Shown piece after piece: positions 1 to 9,241 of a stretch of 64,000 nucleotides of DNA. Source of the stretch: Chitinibacter fontanus (GTDB lineage Bacteria > Pseudomonadota > Gammaproteobacteria > Burkholderiales > Chitinibacteraceae). The DNA lies in contig NZ_CP058952.1 in the NCBI RefSeq assembly GCF_013423785.1, positions 1,701,665 to 1,765,664 of the forward strand, written 5' to 3'. A program made the position numbers and the translations under genes. Positions within the stretch are counted from its first letter, which is position 1, and each line of letters opens with the position of its first letter. The notes below the pieces were generated by a model. It made no database searches and was not told where the DNA came from. It saw only the letters and a list, made by a program, of their open reading frames with translations.

Positions 1-194
1 CCGAGAATCAACGGGCCCCAAGAGCCGACATAATCAATATACTTTTTGCCGTCGGCATCCCATACATAAGCGCCTTCGCCTTTTTTGAAAAAGCGTGGTG
101 TGCCACCAACCGAGCCAAAAGCACGCACCGGCGAATTGACGCCACCAGGAATGTGTTGCTGCGCTGCTGCGAAGAGTTGTTCGTTGCGATTCAT
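1..194 (-). CDS. hemL: Glutamate-1-semialdehyde 2,1-aminomutase, N-terminal part (runs off the window)
   Basis: Reading leftward from an ATG at 194, the frame stays open to the window edge and gives the first 64 residues. It starts [20 protein letters not shown] and continues SPVRAF, the typical beginning of HemL, a PLP-dependent class III aminotransferase fold enzyme that turns glutamate-1-semialdehyde into 5-aminolevulinate in the C5 route to tetrapyrroles. A conserved [18 protein letters not shown] stretch follows. The active-site lysine lies outside the window. A rubredoxin, thiD and hemJ (also a haem gene) lie close by, a neighbourhood I know from betaproteobacteria. The identification is firm; only the N-terminus is visible. 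Confidence 0.93.
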   Translation of the reverse strand, partial: MNRNEQLFAAAQQHIPGGVNSPVRAFGSVGGTPRFFKKGEGAYVWDADGKKYIDYVGSWGPLIL

Positions 195-305
195 AGATAC
201 CTCATTATGGTATTTATCTATTTGCATTATGCTGATTAATATTCAGCGATATACCCTAGATAAAAATAAGGGCCGACTGAGTCGACCCGATGGTGTATGG
301 CTATT

Positions 306-767
306 TTACCAGCTTGAAAACGGTTTTTCCGATAGCGCACTATTGTAATAACGCGCATCACCAGAGACTTCATCGCCCAGCCAATCGGGTTGCGGGTAAC
401 TCGCAGTTTCGCTTTCCAATTCAATTTCGGCGACGATCAATCCATCGTTCAAACCATGAAATTCGTCGATTTCAAACGTATGACCATCGATATTGACCAA
501 ATGACGGGTTTTATCAAGCACATTGGGGCACAACTTGAGTAAGTCGAGCGCATCAGCTACCGGAATTGGGTATTCAAACTCCAATCTACTGATGCCATCG
601 TTTTTGCCTTTGATGGTCAGAAAACCGCTGTCACCTTTTACCCGCACGCGTACGGTGCGCTCAGGCTCGGCATTCAGGTAGCCTTGTGCTATCCGTGTGC
701 TTTTATGTACCAATGGTCGCCAGTTATCGTTGTTTAGCAGAAATTTGCGTTCGATTTCTAGCGCCAT
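306..767 (-). CDS. CYTH domain protein (triphosphate tunnel enzyme)
   Basis: This is a 153-residue single-domain protein with the CYTH signature EIERKFL at residues 3-9, followed by alternating charged strand motifs (RVRVKG, TIKGK, RLEFEY, EIDEF, VAEIELE) that line the tunnel in this family. Bacterial stand-alone CYTH proteins of this size usually hydrolyse tripolyphosphate or other triphosphates with divalent metal; some related proteins are class IV adenylate cyclases, so the substrate is not settled by sequence. It overlaps the stop of the upstream lipoprotein gene by one base (TAATG), so the two are probably translated together. Confidence 0.85.
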   Translation of the reverse strand: MALEIERKFLLNNDNWRPLVHKSTRIAQGYLNAEPERTVRVRVKGDSGFLTIKGKNDGISRLEFEYPIPVADALDLLKLCPNVLDKTRHLVNIDGHTFEIDEFHGLNDGLIVAEIELESETASYPQPDWLGDEVSGDARYYNSALSEKPFSSW

Positions 768-1153
768 TATTCGATTGCCTGCTTAATCGTGGTGATGTCT
801 TTTAGGTGGTAGGCCTGATCGTCGGCTTGATAAACACCTTTATCCCACTCGGTATTGAGCTCGTAAACGCCCCAATCTTGATGGCCTTGGCTGCTGAGTG
901 CTGCTTTGGCTTCATCAATTTTGCAGAAAACCTGCATGCCGCGGTAATAACCCTCTTTATCGATCAGTTGAGCGGGAAAATCGGCAGGTAGTTTGGCCTT
1001 TTCAGTGCGCCCTGGTGCGGGTTCAGCTTTGTTTTCTTTTAGAAATTCTTTGATTTGATTTGGCCCAATGGCGTAAACGCCGCATTGGGCTTTGGGTTCG
1101 CCACAGGCCGACAACAGGGCTGCCAGACTGGCGGCCAGAATGATAGTTTTCAT
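767..1153 (-). CDS. Hypothetical lipoprotein
   Basis: The predicted protein has 128 residues. I chose the ATG at 1153 because it gives a compact lipoprotein signal peptide, MKTIILAASLAALLSACGEP, with lipobox LSAC and lipidation at Cys17; an upstream in-frame start at 1168 would add only five residues. The mature part has two further cysteines (QCGVY and VFCKIDE) that could form a disulfide. I recognise no family. It is immediately upstream of the CYTH gene with a one-base overlap and downstream of hemJ on the same strand. Confidence 0.7.
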   Translation of the reverse strand: MKTIILAASLAALLSACGEPKAQCGVYAIGPNQIKEFLKENKAEPAPGRTEKAKLPADFPAQLIDKEGYYRGMQVFCKIDEAKAALSSQGHQDWGVYELNTEWDKGVYQADDQAYHLKDITTIKQAIE

Positions 1154-1200
1154 AATATTTTCAATCAAATTGATGAAGGCCTGTGATGATCACAGGGCGA

Positions 1201-1623
1201 TTAAAAGGGTTTGACGATGACCAATATCACCACGGCCATCAAGACCAGTACTGGTATTTCGTTAAACACCCGATACCACACGTGGCTGCGAGTATTTTTA
1301 CCCGCGGCAAAGTCGCGATAGATTTTGCCACACCAAGCGTGATACGCAATTAAGAAGGCCACCAATGTCAGCTTGATGTGCATCCATACCCAGCCGGGTC
1401 CGAGATAAAAATCATAATAAGCCCAAGTCCAGATACCAAAAATTAAAGCTAATCCGGCGATCGGAGTCATAAAGCGATAGAGTTTTCTGGTCATTAAACC
1501 CAATCGTTCAATTTCGGCTGGCTGGGTTGCCATGGCTTGATTGACGAAAATCCGTGGCAAATAAAACAGCCCAGCAAACCAGCTAATAACAAAAATAAGG
1601 TGAAACGCTTTAACCCAAAGCAT
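1201..1623 (-). CDS. hemJ: Protoporphyrinogen IX oxidase HemJ (UPF0093 membrane protein)
   Basis: The 140-residue protein has about four membrane segments and the HemJ N-terminus MLWVKAFHLIFVISWFAGLF, including the conserved His8. HemJ replaces HemG/HemY in many proteobacteria and oxidises protoporphyrinogen IX to protoporphyrin IX in the inner membrane in haem synthesis. The length is typical for the family. Its placement near hemL fits a haem-linked neighbourhood, although M48 protease and rubredoxin genes lie between them and thiD. The inverted repeat at 1672-1699 lies just upstream. Confidence 0.88.
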   Translation of the reverse strand: MLWVKAFHLIFVISWFAGLFYLPRIFVNQAMATQPAEIERLGLMTRKLYRFMTPIAGLALIFGIWTWAYYDFYLGPGWVWMHIKLTLVAFLIAYHAWCGKIYRDFAAGKNTRSHVWYRVFNEIPVLVLMAVVILVIVKPF

Positions 1624-1671
1624 ATTGATTCCAGAGCAATTAATGAGTCGGAGTCACATCATGTGTCCCCG

Positions 1672-1699
1672 CATAAGCGATCACTGTAAGGGGGACACA
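1672..1699. repeat. Inverted repeat between M48 protease gene and hemJ
   Basis: A 9-bp perfect inverted repeat, TGTGTCCCC and GGGGACACA, is separated by 10 bases. It sits in the 97-base gap between the minus-strand M48 gene and hemJ. There is no T-run on the minus strand after it, so it is not a standard terminator; it could be an operator for hemJ or an attenuating hairpin. Confidence 0.5.
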
Positions 1700-1720
1700 G
1701 GATGTCGGTTTTAGCCTAGA

Positions 1721-2605
1721 TCAGCCTTTTTTCTTTTTACCGTTACTCGCTGGTGGTGCGGGTTGTTTCACGCTGGCATCGTATAGCGGTTGTACCAGCG
1801 GAATTTTGGCCTGCAGTTCAGCGATTCGGGTTTGGCTGGATGGGTGAGTCGACAGAAACTCTGGCGGTGCGCCGCGGTTAGCCGCCGCCATTTTTTGCCA
1901 TAGGCTTACTGCTGCTTGCGGGTTATAACCGGCGCGTGCTGCCAATTCCAAACCCATCATATCGGCTTCGGATTCATGGGTACGGCTATTGGGTAATGCT
2001 AAAGCAAGATCGTAGGCCTGACTGCCAACGCCTAAGGCGGTATTGGTTAAATCAGCATATTTGCCGCCGCCGAGAATCGAGGCTGCAACTGAGATGCCGC
2101 GCATACCCATTTGTTTATTATATTCCTCACTCATGCGTTCACGACTGTGTTCGCGTAAGGCATGGCTGATTTCATGGCCCATAATTTGAGCAATTTCATC
2201 ATCACTGAGTTTAAGTTGATCAATAATGCCGGTGAAAAACATGATCTTGCCACCCGCCATGCAATAGGCGTTGAGCTGCTTGTTATGCTCGACGTTGACT
2301 TCCCATTTCCAATTAACGGCTTCGGGCCGGAAAACCCCGGTTTGTGGAATTAAGCGCTCGGCGATTTTTTTCACCCGCAGTGTGGTTGGGTGATTGGCTG
2401 GTAATAAAACATTTTTTTGCCGTGCTTCATTAATCGTTTGGCTATATGCGGCGGCAGCCATTTGATCTACTTGCTCACTGGGTAGCAAGGTACTCATTTT
2501 TTGCTTGCGAGTGGCACCGACGGCGCCAGCTTGAGTAGTGTTGACTTGTTGGCAACCCGTGAGCAGTGCCAGCGTGAGTGCAGTAATGATGAAACAGGGT
2601 TTCAT
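1721..2605 (-). CDS. M48 family zinc metalloprotease, lipoprotein
   Basis: This is a 294-residue outer-membrane-type lipoprotein protease related to LoiP/BepA/Oma1. The start at 2605 gives a signal peptide with lipobox LTGC (lipidated Cys18). The catalytic zinc site HEISH is at 144-148 with the downstream ESEAD ligand motif at 211-215. The C-terminus is lysine-rich. Such proteins degrade misfolded envelope proteins in the periplasm. The longer in-frame start at 2656 would run into the neighbouring rubredoxin gene and spoil the signal peptide. The gene begins 10 bases after the rubredoxin stop, so the two are likely one transcript. Confidence 0.9.
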   Translation of the reverse strand: MKPCFIITALTLALLTGCQQVNTTQAGAVGATRKQKMSTLLPSEQVDQMAAAAYSQTINEARQKNVLLPANHPTTLRVKKIAERLIPQTGVFRPEAVNWKWEVNVEHNKQLNAYCMAGGKIMFFTGIIDQLKLSDDEIAQIMGHEISHALREHSRERMSEEYNKQMGMRGISVAASILGGGKYADLTNTALGVGSQAYDLALALPNSRTHESEADMMGLELAARAGYNPQAAVSLWQKMAAANRGAPPEFLSTHPSSQTRIAELQAKIPLVQPLYDASVKQPAPPASNGKKKKG

Positions 2606-2615
2606 GGTTGACCTT

Positions 2616-2780
2616 TTAGATTTGAACCATCTCGAAGTCGTCTTTACGTGCGCCACAGTCGGGGCAAGTCCAATTCACTGGCACGTCTTCCCATTTGGTA
2701 CCCGGGGCAATATTGTCTTCTGGGCGGCCAGCAGCTTCGTCGTAAATAAACGCACAAATCAGGCACATATATTTTTTCAT
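2616..2780 (-). CDS. Rubredoxin
   Basis: This short gene encodes 54 residues. It begins [20 protein letters not shown] and has the two rubredoxin knuckles, Cys6-x-x-Cys9 and Cys39-x-x-Cys42 ([14 protein letters not shown]), that bind one iron atom. Rubredoxins are small cytoplasmic one-electron carriers for oxidases, peroxide or NO reduction. It lies divergent to thiD with a 74-base shared promoter region, an arrangement seen in betaproteobacteria next to hemL. The partner oxidoreductase is not in the window. Confidence 0.95.
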   Translation of the reverse strand: MKKYMCLICAFIYDEAAGRPEDNIAPGTKWEDVPVNWTCPDCGARKDDFEMVQI

Positions 2781-2854
2781 CAGCGTCAATCCAGGCAGAG
2801 TGGTTTAGAATTCAATGTGACCGATTTTAAACTTATTCTGGGCTCTTTCCACTT

Positions 2855-3730
2855 ATGATTTCGACTCCGCCCACCGTATTGGTTTTTGCTGCCAATGATC
2901 CTTCAGGCGGTGCTGGCCTGATGGCTGATATTTTGACGCTGGCTTCACTGGGCTGTCATGCATTACCAATTGTGACAGCAATGACCGTGCAAGATTCCGC
3001 TGGTGTGCAAAGTTTTCAGGCTGTTGATAGTGAGTTTCTGGACGAACAAGCGCGTTTTATTCTGGAAGACATTAAAATCGATGCCATTAAAGTTGGCATG
3101 GTGGGCACCGTGGAAAATCTGGCGGTCATTGCCGAAATTGCTTCTGATTACCCAGATATTCCGCTGATTTTAGAGCCTGTATTTAGCATGGGCCGCGGTG
3201 AAGAGCTGGCTGATGAAGATTTGTACAGTGCAATGCGCGAGCTACTGATTCCCCATACTTATTTGGTGAGTTGCAATAGTAATGATGCGCGCAAATTAGG
3301 CACTGAAGACCCCGAAGAGCAAGAAGATCTGCCGCTTGATGCAGCTGCACAGCGCATTTTGCAGTGCGGCTGCGAATATGTACTGATTGCGGGCACGCAT
3401 GAAAAAACCCCGAAGGTTGTGAATACCTTATACAGCGCCTTAGGCCGGGTACGCAGCGATAATTGGGAGCGTCTACCGGGTAGTTTTCATGGTGCAGGGG
3501 CGACCTTGGCATCCGCGATTGCTGGTGCGATGGCCAACGGTGCGGATATCGCTACGGCAATGCAGGAAGCTCAGGATTACACTTTCCAAGCCTTATCCAA
3601 TGCCTATCGTCCAGGGATGGGACAAATGATTCCAGATCGCCTGTTCTGGGCGCGGCCGCCAGCCGAAGAAGTGCCGACCACGGTGATTGATTTTGATCCC
3701 AGTGATGATGAACCAAAAACAGTCCAGTAA
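2855..3730 (+). CDS. thiD: Hydroxymethylpyrimidine / phosphomethylpyrimidine kinase
   Basis: The 291-residue ribokinase-fold enzyme phosphorylates HMP to HMP-P and HMP-PP for thiamine synthesis. The N-terminus VLVFAANDPSGGAGLMADIL carries the family substrate-binding motif. Downstream, the active-site region GSFHGAGATLASAIAGAMANG replaces the more usual GTGCTLSAA; the catalytic Asp/Cys position reads G-A-G-A here, which is atypical and makes it possible that this is a ThiD paralogue with altered activity. The acidic C-terminal tail (about 25 residues) is an extension over the usual 265-270 residues. No TPP riboswitch is visible upstream. A rho-independent terminator follows. Confidence 0.82.
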   Translation: MISTPPTVLVFAANDPSGGAGLMADILTLASLGCHALPIVTAMTVQDSAGVQSFQAVDSEFLDEQARFILEDIKIDAIKVGMVGTVENLAVIAEIASDYPDIPLILEPVFSMGRGEELADEDLYSAMRELLIPHTYLVSCNSNDARKLGTEDPEEQEDLPLDAAAQRILQCGCEYVLIAGTHEKTPKVVNTLYSALGRVRSDNWERLPGSFHGAGATLASAIAGAMANGADIATAMQEAQDYTFQALSNAYRPGMGQMIPDRLFWARPPAEEVPTTVIDFDPSDDEPKTVQ

Positions 3731-3752
3731 TCCCCCGCAGTAATCCATGAAC

Positions 3753-3779
3753 AGCCCGGTTTTGATCGGGCTTTTTTGA
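3753..3779 (+). terminator. Rho-independent terminator after thiD
   Basis: The hairpin AGCCCG / CGGGCT with loop GTTTTGAT is followed by a run of six T. Confidence 0.85.
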
Positions 3780-3788
3780 GTCAGATCG

Positions 3789-4370
3789 ATGCTGAATTAC
3801 CCACAAATTATTATTCTAAATGGTTGTCGAGGTGCCGGAAAAACCAGCCTCGCTCGTGCATTACAAGAGCTATTACCCCAGCAATATCTGAATTTTAGTC
3901 TGGATAGTTTTTTGCAGACGCTGCCTGCCAGTGATCTGACATCGCTACAAACTGCGCAGCCTGTTCAGCGACAAGGACACGATTTGGCACAACTAGTACG
4001 TGCCTATCATTATGCGTTGCCGGGTTTGTTACAGGCTGGGTGCTGTGTGATTTTGGATCATGCATGGTGTGAACGCATACAGAAGCGTGAATTACTCACC
4101 GAGTTGGCTGGGTATCGCTGTTTACTGATTGGGGTACATTGTGATTTAGCGGTACTCGTTGAACGTGAGGCTGTACGTAAAGATTGCCCCATCGGTATGG
4201 CTGCTTGGGAGTATGAACGCGTTCATCAAGATATGAGCTATGATCTAGAGATTAATACTATGGGTATATCTCCAGAAGATAATGCCAATAATATTTATAA
4301 ATATATACAGGATGGATGTATATTGAATGCAGCGATAGATTCGCTGGAAAACTTGATTATGTTGGGTTAA
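3789..4370 (+). CDS. P-loop kinase, chloramphenicol phosphotransferase-like
   Basis: This is a 193-residue P-loop protein with Walker A GCRGAGKTS at residues 12-20, followed by LNFSLDSFLQTLP, which matches the substrate-side segment of chloramphenicol 3-O-phosphotransferase-type proteins. The IILNG start and the VILDHAW motif (Walker B-like) fit the same family. Whether it acts on chloramphenicol cannot be told; many homologues in environmental bacteria have unknown substrates. It starts 9 bases after the thiD terminator. The last third is less GC-rich than its neighbours. Confidence 0.7.
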   Translation: MLNYPQIIILNGCRGAGKTSLARALQELLPQQYLNFSLDSFLQTLPASDLTSLQTAQPVQRQGHDLAQLVRAYHYALPGLLQAGCCVILDHAWCERIQKRELLTELAGYRCLLIGVHCDLAVLVEREAVRKDCPIGMAAWEYERVHQDMSYDLEINTMGISPEDNANNIYKYIQDGCILNAAIDSLENLIMLG

Positions 4371-4442
4371 GCACCAATGCTAGAGCAAATGTCATCACTG
4401 CGTGATGCATAAGTCCGACCTCATTCCTTATGGAGCTATCTG

Positions 4443-4940
4443 ATGTTTAGTTACTACCAACTTAGCGTACCTGTTTATACCCGTGCATTGACTCAGCTAT
4501 CCCATTTGCTGGATAAAGCCATGGAATTTGCTTTGAGCAAGAAAGTCAGCGACGAAACGATGCTGGGCCTGCGCTTGGCGCCAGATATGCTGCCGTTTGT
4601 GAAGCAGATTCAGATTGCCTGTGATACGGCTAAATTTGCGGCTGCGCGCTTTTCAGATACCGCAGCGCCAAAGCACGACGATAATGAAAAAACTTTTGCC
4701 GAGCTTAAACAACGTGTTGAGCAAACGATTGCGTTTATTAACAGCATTCCTGAAGCCGCATTCGCAAATGCCAGCCAGAAAACCATCCAGTTATCATTTT
4801 TGCCCAATCCAATGACTGCTGAAGTGTATTTGTTGCAATTTGTGGCACCCAATCTGTATTTCCATATTTCTACTGCGTATGCGCTGCTACGCAGTAACGG
4901 AGTTGAGATTGGCAAAGCAGATTTTCTAGGGCAAGTTTAA
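4443..4940 (+). CDS. DUF1993 family protein
   Basis: The 165-residue protein begins FSYYQLSVPVYTRALTQLSHLLDKA, the characteristic start of the DUF1993 family, which is mostly helical and related to the DinB-like four-helix bundles. The segment LPFVKQIQIACDTAKFAAARFS is also typical. No catalytic role is established for the family. It appears monocistronic, with a terminator at 4963-4998. Confidence 0.85.
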   Translation: MFSYYQLSVPVYTRALTQLSHLLDKAMEFALSKKVSDETMLGLRLAPDMLPFVKQIQIACDTAKFAAARFSDTAAPKHDDNEKTFAELKQRVEQTIAFINSIPEAAFANASQKTIQLSFLPNPMTAEVYLLQFVAPNLYFHISTAYALLRSNGVEIGKADFLGQV

Positions 4941-4962
4941 AAGTTACCCGTTATAGCCAAGC

Positions 4963-4998
4963 AGCCGCCGCGAGTCAGATGATTCCGGCGGCTTTTTT
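4963..4998 (+). terminator. Rho-independent terminator after the DUF1993 gene
   Basis: The stem AGCCGCCG / CGGCGGCT is closed by a 15-base loop and followed by TTTTTT. Confidence 0.85.
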
Positions 4999-5111
4999 GT
5001 GGGCAAAAAATAGGCCAATCAGTGCTTCATGCCGCAAGCGGGGCATATTTTCTGCCTGATAAATTGGCAAGGCTTGTCTAGACTGACTCATACGTTCGGA
5101 GGAATTTGTTT

Positions 5112-6251
5112 ATGCAAATCGCGCAACAACATATTCGCAACATTAATGAGCTTCACCCCGCCTTAAGCCACTTTAACGGTTTGGTGCCGGATTGGGTGTT
5201 GGTATTTTCAGGCATTAGCCTACTGGAAAACCCGGTTTTCTATGCTCAATTGCGTCAGGCATTTCCCGATTCAGTGCTGCTAGGTTGCTCTACAGCCGGC
5301 GAAATTAGCGGCAAAGGCGTGGAAGATGCCAGTGCCCTGATTACCACGATCAATTGGTCTTTTGGCAAACCTACATTGGCATCGACTCAGTTAGCCAATA
5401 TGGAAGACAGCGAAGCGGCTGGCTTGCGCTTGGGGCAGCAACTCGCGGGCCTTGAATTGGCGGGTGTGCTGGTGCTGGGGCAAGGGGTAAACATTAATGG
5501 TAGTGCTTTGATTACCGGCTTGGTGAGCCAGCTGGGATCGCAATTGCCGATTATTGGTGGCTTGGCTGGAGATGGTGGCGCATTCAAGCAAACGTGTGTG
5601 CTCAATAATGAGGGGGTGAGCGAACAAACCGTCGTAGCACTGGGCTTACCTGCGGGGATTAAAGTGGGGCATGGCTCCTACGGTGGCTGGAAGCCATTTG
5701 GCCCCGCCCGCAAGGTCACACGTTGTGTTGGTAATGTTTTGTATGAGCTCGATGGTGAATCGGCTTTGGACATTTATAAACGCTATTTGGGCGATTATGC
5801 CGCGCAATTACCATCATCTGGCTTGCTATTTCCATTTGAAATGTTGGGGCAAGATCATTCCGAAATGGGCTTAGTACGCACCATTTTGGGAGTTGATGAA
5901 GCTGCCGGATCACTGATTTTGGCGGGCGATATTGTGCAGGATGGATATTTACGTTTGATGCACGCCAGTAATGATGCCCTCATTGATGGTGCGGAAGTGG
6001 CTGCCAATCATGCGCATGCAATGTTGGCCGATACCGATTCTTCATTGGCTATTTTGGTGAGCTGTGTCGGTCGCAAGCTGGTGATGGGTGGGAGGGTAGA
6101 AGAAGAAGTTGAAGCCGTGGCAGATGTGTTGGGCCAGGGTGCAACGCTCACAGGGTTTTATTCATATGGCGAGATTAGCCCCTTTGTAAATTCAACCGAT
6201 TGCAAATTACATAATCAAACGATGACCATCAGCGTATTGCGTGAAGCTTAG
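5112..6251 (+). CDS. FIST domain sensory protein
   Basis: The 379-residue cytoplasmic protein has a FIST_N domain (about 30-215; note SVLLGCSTAGEI and GLAGDGG) and a FIST_C domain (about 220-360; GESALDIYKRYLGD, FPFEMLG, GCVGRKLVMGGRVEEE). FIST proteins are ligand-sensing partners, proposed to bind amino acids, that occur beside kinases and c-di-GMP enzymes. The ATG at 5112 is preceded by GGAGGA at good spacing. The gene ends 2 bases before a hybrid histidine kinase, so it is the first gene of a sensory operon. Confidence 0.92.
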   Translation: MQIAQQHIRNINELHPALSHFNGLVPDWVLVFSGISLLENPVFYAQLRQAFPDSVLLGCSTAGEISGKGVEDASALITTINWSFGKPTLASTQLANMEDSEAAGLRLGQQLAGLELAGVLVLGQGVNINGSALITGLVSQLGSQLPIIGGLAGDGGAFKQTCVLNNEGVSEQTVVALGLPAGIKVGHGSYGGWKPFGPARKVTRCVGNVLYELDGESALDIYKRYLGDYAAQLPSSGLLFPFEMLGQDHSEMGLVRTILGVDEAAGSLILAGDIVQDGYLRLMHASNDALIDGAEVAANHAHAMLADTDSSLAILVSCVGRKLVMGGRVEEEVEAVADVLGQGATLTGFYSYGEISPFVNSTDCKLHNQTMTISVLREA

Positions 6252-6253
6252 CT

Positions 6254-9241
6254 ATGAATCGCTTGTTATTTCGGCAACTTAAACGCCATTTTGGCTGGCA
6301 AGATGAGGCTGCCTGTGAGGCTGCGTTGTCGGCAATTGAATTGGGCCGGCTAGATCTATTGCCGCCTGAAAAAATCCGTGGCTTTTTAACTGCGGTTGCT
6401 GAAGCGTATGAGCAGGGTGAGCGTGATTTGGAGCTGCGCTCCCGCAGTTTGGAATTGAGCTCGACAGAATTAACCCAAGCCAATCAAGATTTACGTCAAG
6501 AAGCGATCGCACGCCAGCGGGTCATTGATTCGCTGTGGGATACCACTAATGTGTTGCTACAAGATTTGGGCCGCCCCACCTTGGCGCGTGATCAGACCAA
6601 TCTTGAACAGCTGAGCAATTTGATGCTTAGTTTGGTGCAGGAAAAGCAGCAAGCCGAAGCCGCCATGCTGCGCAAAGAAGCACAATTTAGTACCTTGGTT
6701 GGCAATATCCCGGGGGTTGTTTTCCGTTGTCAATTGGAATACCCATGGAGTATGTTGTTTATCAACCAGCAAATACATGCCATCACGGGCTATACCCCTG
6801 AGGCATTTATGGGTGATGCCGCTGAAGTTCATTATGGCGAGTTTATTCAAGCCAGTGATTTACCCGCTGTTGAGCAAGTGATTAATAATGCATTAGCGGG
6901 CGATGGCCGTTACAACATCGAATACCGAATTCATCATCGTGATGGCGCAATCCGCTGGGTATTTGAGCGCGGGCAAGTTGTGCGTAGTACCGAAGGACAC
7001 GCTCTCTATTTGGACGGGATTATCTTTGATATTACCGAGCAAAAACACGCCGCCGAGCGTTTACGCCAGCTTTCCGCGGCGATTGAGGCAAGCCCAAGCC
7101 CGGTGGTAATCACCAATGCGCAGGGCTTAATCGAGTATATCAACCCCAAGTTTGAATCCATTCTGGGTTATCAAATGGATGACGTGAAGCAGCGACGGCT
7201 GGATTTTTTTGTCGCCCATCCGGTTGATCATGCACGGTTTCAGAGCTTATGGGCTGCAGATGTCACGCCTGAACTAGATTGGCATTACGATATTTTGCAT
7301 CGGCATCGGCGTGGTCACGAATTGTGGATGTCGCTATCCATTTCGCCTATCTATAGCGAAGAGCAAGGGATGACGCACTACGTGGCGGTGTATGAAGACA
7401 TTGATGTCCGCAAAAATGCTGAAGCACAATTAGTGGCGGCCAAAGAAGCAGCCGATCAGGCCAATCAGTTAAAAAGTGATTTTTTGGCCAATATGAGCCA
7501 TGAAATTCGTACACCGATGAATGCCATTTTAGGCATGACACATTTAACGCTGAAAACAGATTTAAGTAGTAAGCAGCGCGATTATTTGCAAAAAACCAGT
7601 GCGGCGGCTGAGTCTTTATTGCATATCCTGAATGACATTCTCGACTTTTCCAAAATTGAAGCCAATCGTCTTCAAATTGAAATAACCCCGTTCCGTTTGG
7701 CGTCGGTGATTGAGCAGGTATGTGCCTTGCATCAGATGAAGGCCGAAGAAAAAGGGCTAAGCCTGAATGTAACGCTGGCAGCTGATTGCCCACCAGCAGT
7801 GATAGGTGATCCATTAAGGCTGGGACAGATTTTGAATAATCTGGTGGGAAACGCCATTAAATTTACTCAGAAAGGTAGTGTAAACGTCCATCTTGAGCGA
7901 GTGGCCGAGCTGGACAAGCAGATACGTTTACACGCTACGGTGCAGGACTCGGGGATTGGTCTGAACGCGGATCAAATCAAGAAATTGTTCAAACCATTTA
8001 GCCAGGCCGATGGTTCAACCACCCGAAAATTTGGCGGTACTGGTTTAGGTTTGTCCATTTCAAAGCGCTTGGTGGAGTTGATGGGCGGGGATATCTGGGT
8101 TGAAAGCACCCCGAATATTGGGAGTATTTTCCACTTCACCTTATTACTCGACAAATGCCATGAAGCTCAATTACAAGCAGAAAATGATGCTCATCGCGAT
8201 GCGAAGTTTTTGCATGGGATTCGTATTTTGCTGGTGGAAGATAACCCACTTAATCAGCAGGTGGCCAGTGAGCTACTGAGTGGTGTCGGGGCCAGTGTAA
8301 TTTTGGCGCAGCACGGTGGTGAAGCGCTGGGATGGCTATCGATTGAGCCTTTGCCGTGTGATGTGATTTTGATGGATCTGCAAATGCCGGTGCTGGATGG
8401 GAATGAAACTACCCGTTTATTACGCTCTGATCCGCGCTTGCAGAGTGTTCCTATTATTGCTATGACCGCCCATGCGATGTCGGATGAGCGGCAACGCTGT
8501 CTCGATGCTGGGATGAATGACTATGTAACAAAGCCAATTCAACCTGATATTTTGTTTGCCACCATTGCTAAATGGGTAGGAGATAAAATCACTACGCCAG
8601 AAATTTGTCATACTCCATTTGGGTATTTTGATGAAAGCCTCTTTCCAGTTATTGAAGGGGTGGATACCCATGATGTAGTGGCAAGACTGATGGGTGATGT
8701 GCAATTGTATGAAATGTTGTTTCGGCAGTTTTTGCACGATTATCAAGCGGCCGATCAGCAATTTGAACAATTATTGGGCAGTGATTGGCAGGCTGCCGAG
8801 CGTTTAGCACATTCGATTAAGGGGGTTGCTGGCACCTTAGGTATGAGTCAGCTCGCCGAGGTTGCCGCTAAACTAGAGCAACGGCTACGTCTGAATCCGG
8901 GTGATGCTGGCGACCTAAAGCTGGCATTTACTTCAAGCTTGAATCAGATGCTACAGGCTGTTGCCAAAGTGTATCCAGCGCAAGAGCCCACACCACCGGA
9001 GTTTGCTTTTAACACCCCTGATGTAATGGCATTGTTTGATGAGTTAGAGCAGTTGCTGCAAAACTATGATGGTGATGCGGTAGATCGTTACGAGCAATTA
9101 CAGCTGCAGTTAAAACGCTGGCCTGATCAAAAAATGCTCGATCGCCTTGGGTATGCAATAACCAGTGATTTCAATTTTGTACACGCACAGCAATATTTGC
9201 AGGAGCTAAAACAAGCAGTATGGGGGGCGTCCCATGGATGA
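6254..9241 (+). CDS. Hybrid sensor histidine kinase (PAS-PAS-HisKA-HATPase-REC-Hpt)
   Basis: This 995-residue soluble kinase has, in order: a coiled N-terminus (1-140); PAS domains at about 142-265 and 270-395; HisKA with NMSHEIRTPMNAI and phospho-His at about 416; HATPase (N box NNLVGNAIKF near 525; GTGLGLSI later); a receiver at about 658-775 with VILMDLQMP; and a C-terminal Hpt domain with LAHSIKGVAGTLG, His at about 852. There is no membrane segment, so sensing is cytoplasmic, probably through the upstream FIST protein and PAS ligands. The 8-base overlap with the REC-HD-GYP gene makes that protein the obvious phosphorelay target. Confidence 0.95.
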   Translation: MNRLLFRQLKRHFGWQDEAACEAALSAIELGRLDLLPPEKIRGFLTAVAEAYEQGERDLELRSRSLELSSTELTQANQDLRQEAIARQRVIDSLWDTTNVLLQDLGRPTLARDQTNLEQLSNLMLSLVQEKQQAEAAMLRKEAQFSTLVGNIPGVVFRCQLEYPWSMLFINQQIHAITGYTPEAFMGDAAEVHYGEFIQASDLPAVEQVINNALAGDGRYNIEYRIHHRDGAIRWVFERGQVVRSTEGHALYLDGIIFDITEQKHAAERLRQLSAAIEASPSPVVITNAQGLIEYINPKFESILGYQMDDVKQRRLDFFVAHPVDHARFQSLWAADVTPELDWHYDILHRHRRGHELWMSLSISPIYSEEQGMTHYVAVYEDIDVRKNAEAQLVAAKEAADQANQLKSDFLANMSHEIRTPMNAILGMTHLTLKTDLSSKQRDYLQKTSAAAESLLHILNDILDFSKIEANRLQIEITPFRLASVIEQVCALHQMKAEEKGLSLNVTLAADCPPAVIGDPLRLGQILNNLVGNAIKFTQKGSVNVHLERVAELDKQIRLHATVQDSGIGLNADQIKKLFKPFSQADGSTTRKFGGTGLGLSISKRLVELMGGDIWVESTPNIGSIFHFTLLLDKCHEAQLQAENDAHRDAKFLHGIRILLVEDNPLNQQVASELLSGVGASVILAQHGGEALGWLSIEPLPCDVILMDLQMPVLDGNETTRLLRSDPRLQSVPIIAMTAHAMSDERQRCLDAGMNDYVTKPIQPDILFATIAKWVGDKITTPEICHTPFGYFDESLFPVIEGVDTHDVVARLMGDVQLYEMLFRQFLHDYQAADQQFEQLLGSDWQAAERLAHSIKGVAGTLGMSQLAEVAAKLEQRLRLNPGDAGDLKLAFTSSLNQMLQAVAKVYPAQEPTPPEFAFNTPDVMALFDELEQLLQNYDGDAVDRYEQLQLQLKRWPDQKMLDRLGYAITSDFNFVHAQQYLQELKQAVWGASHG

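Noticed and set aside
1672..1699. Terminator between the M48 protease gene and hemJ
   Set aside because: The stem is good but no T-run follows on the minus strand; listed only as an inverted repeat.
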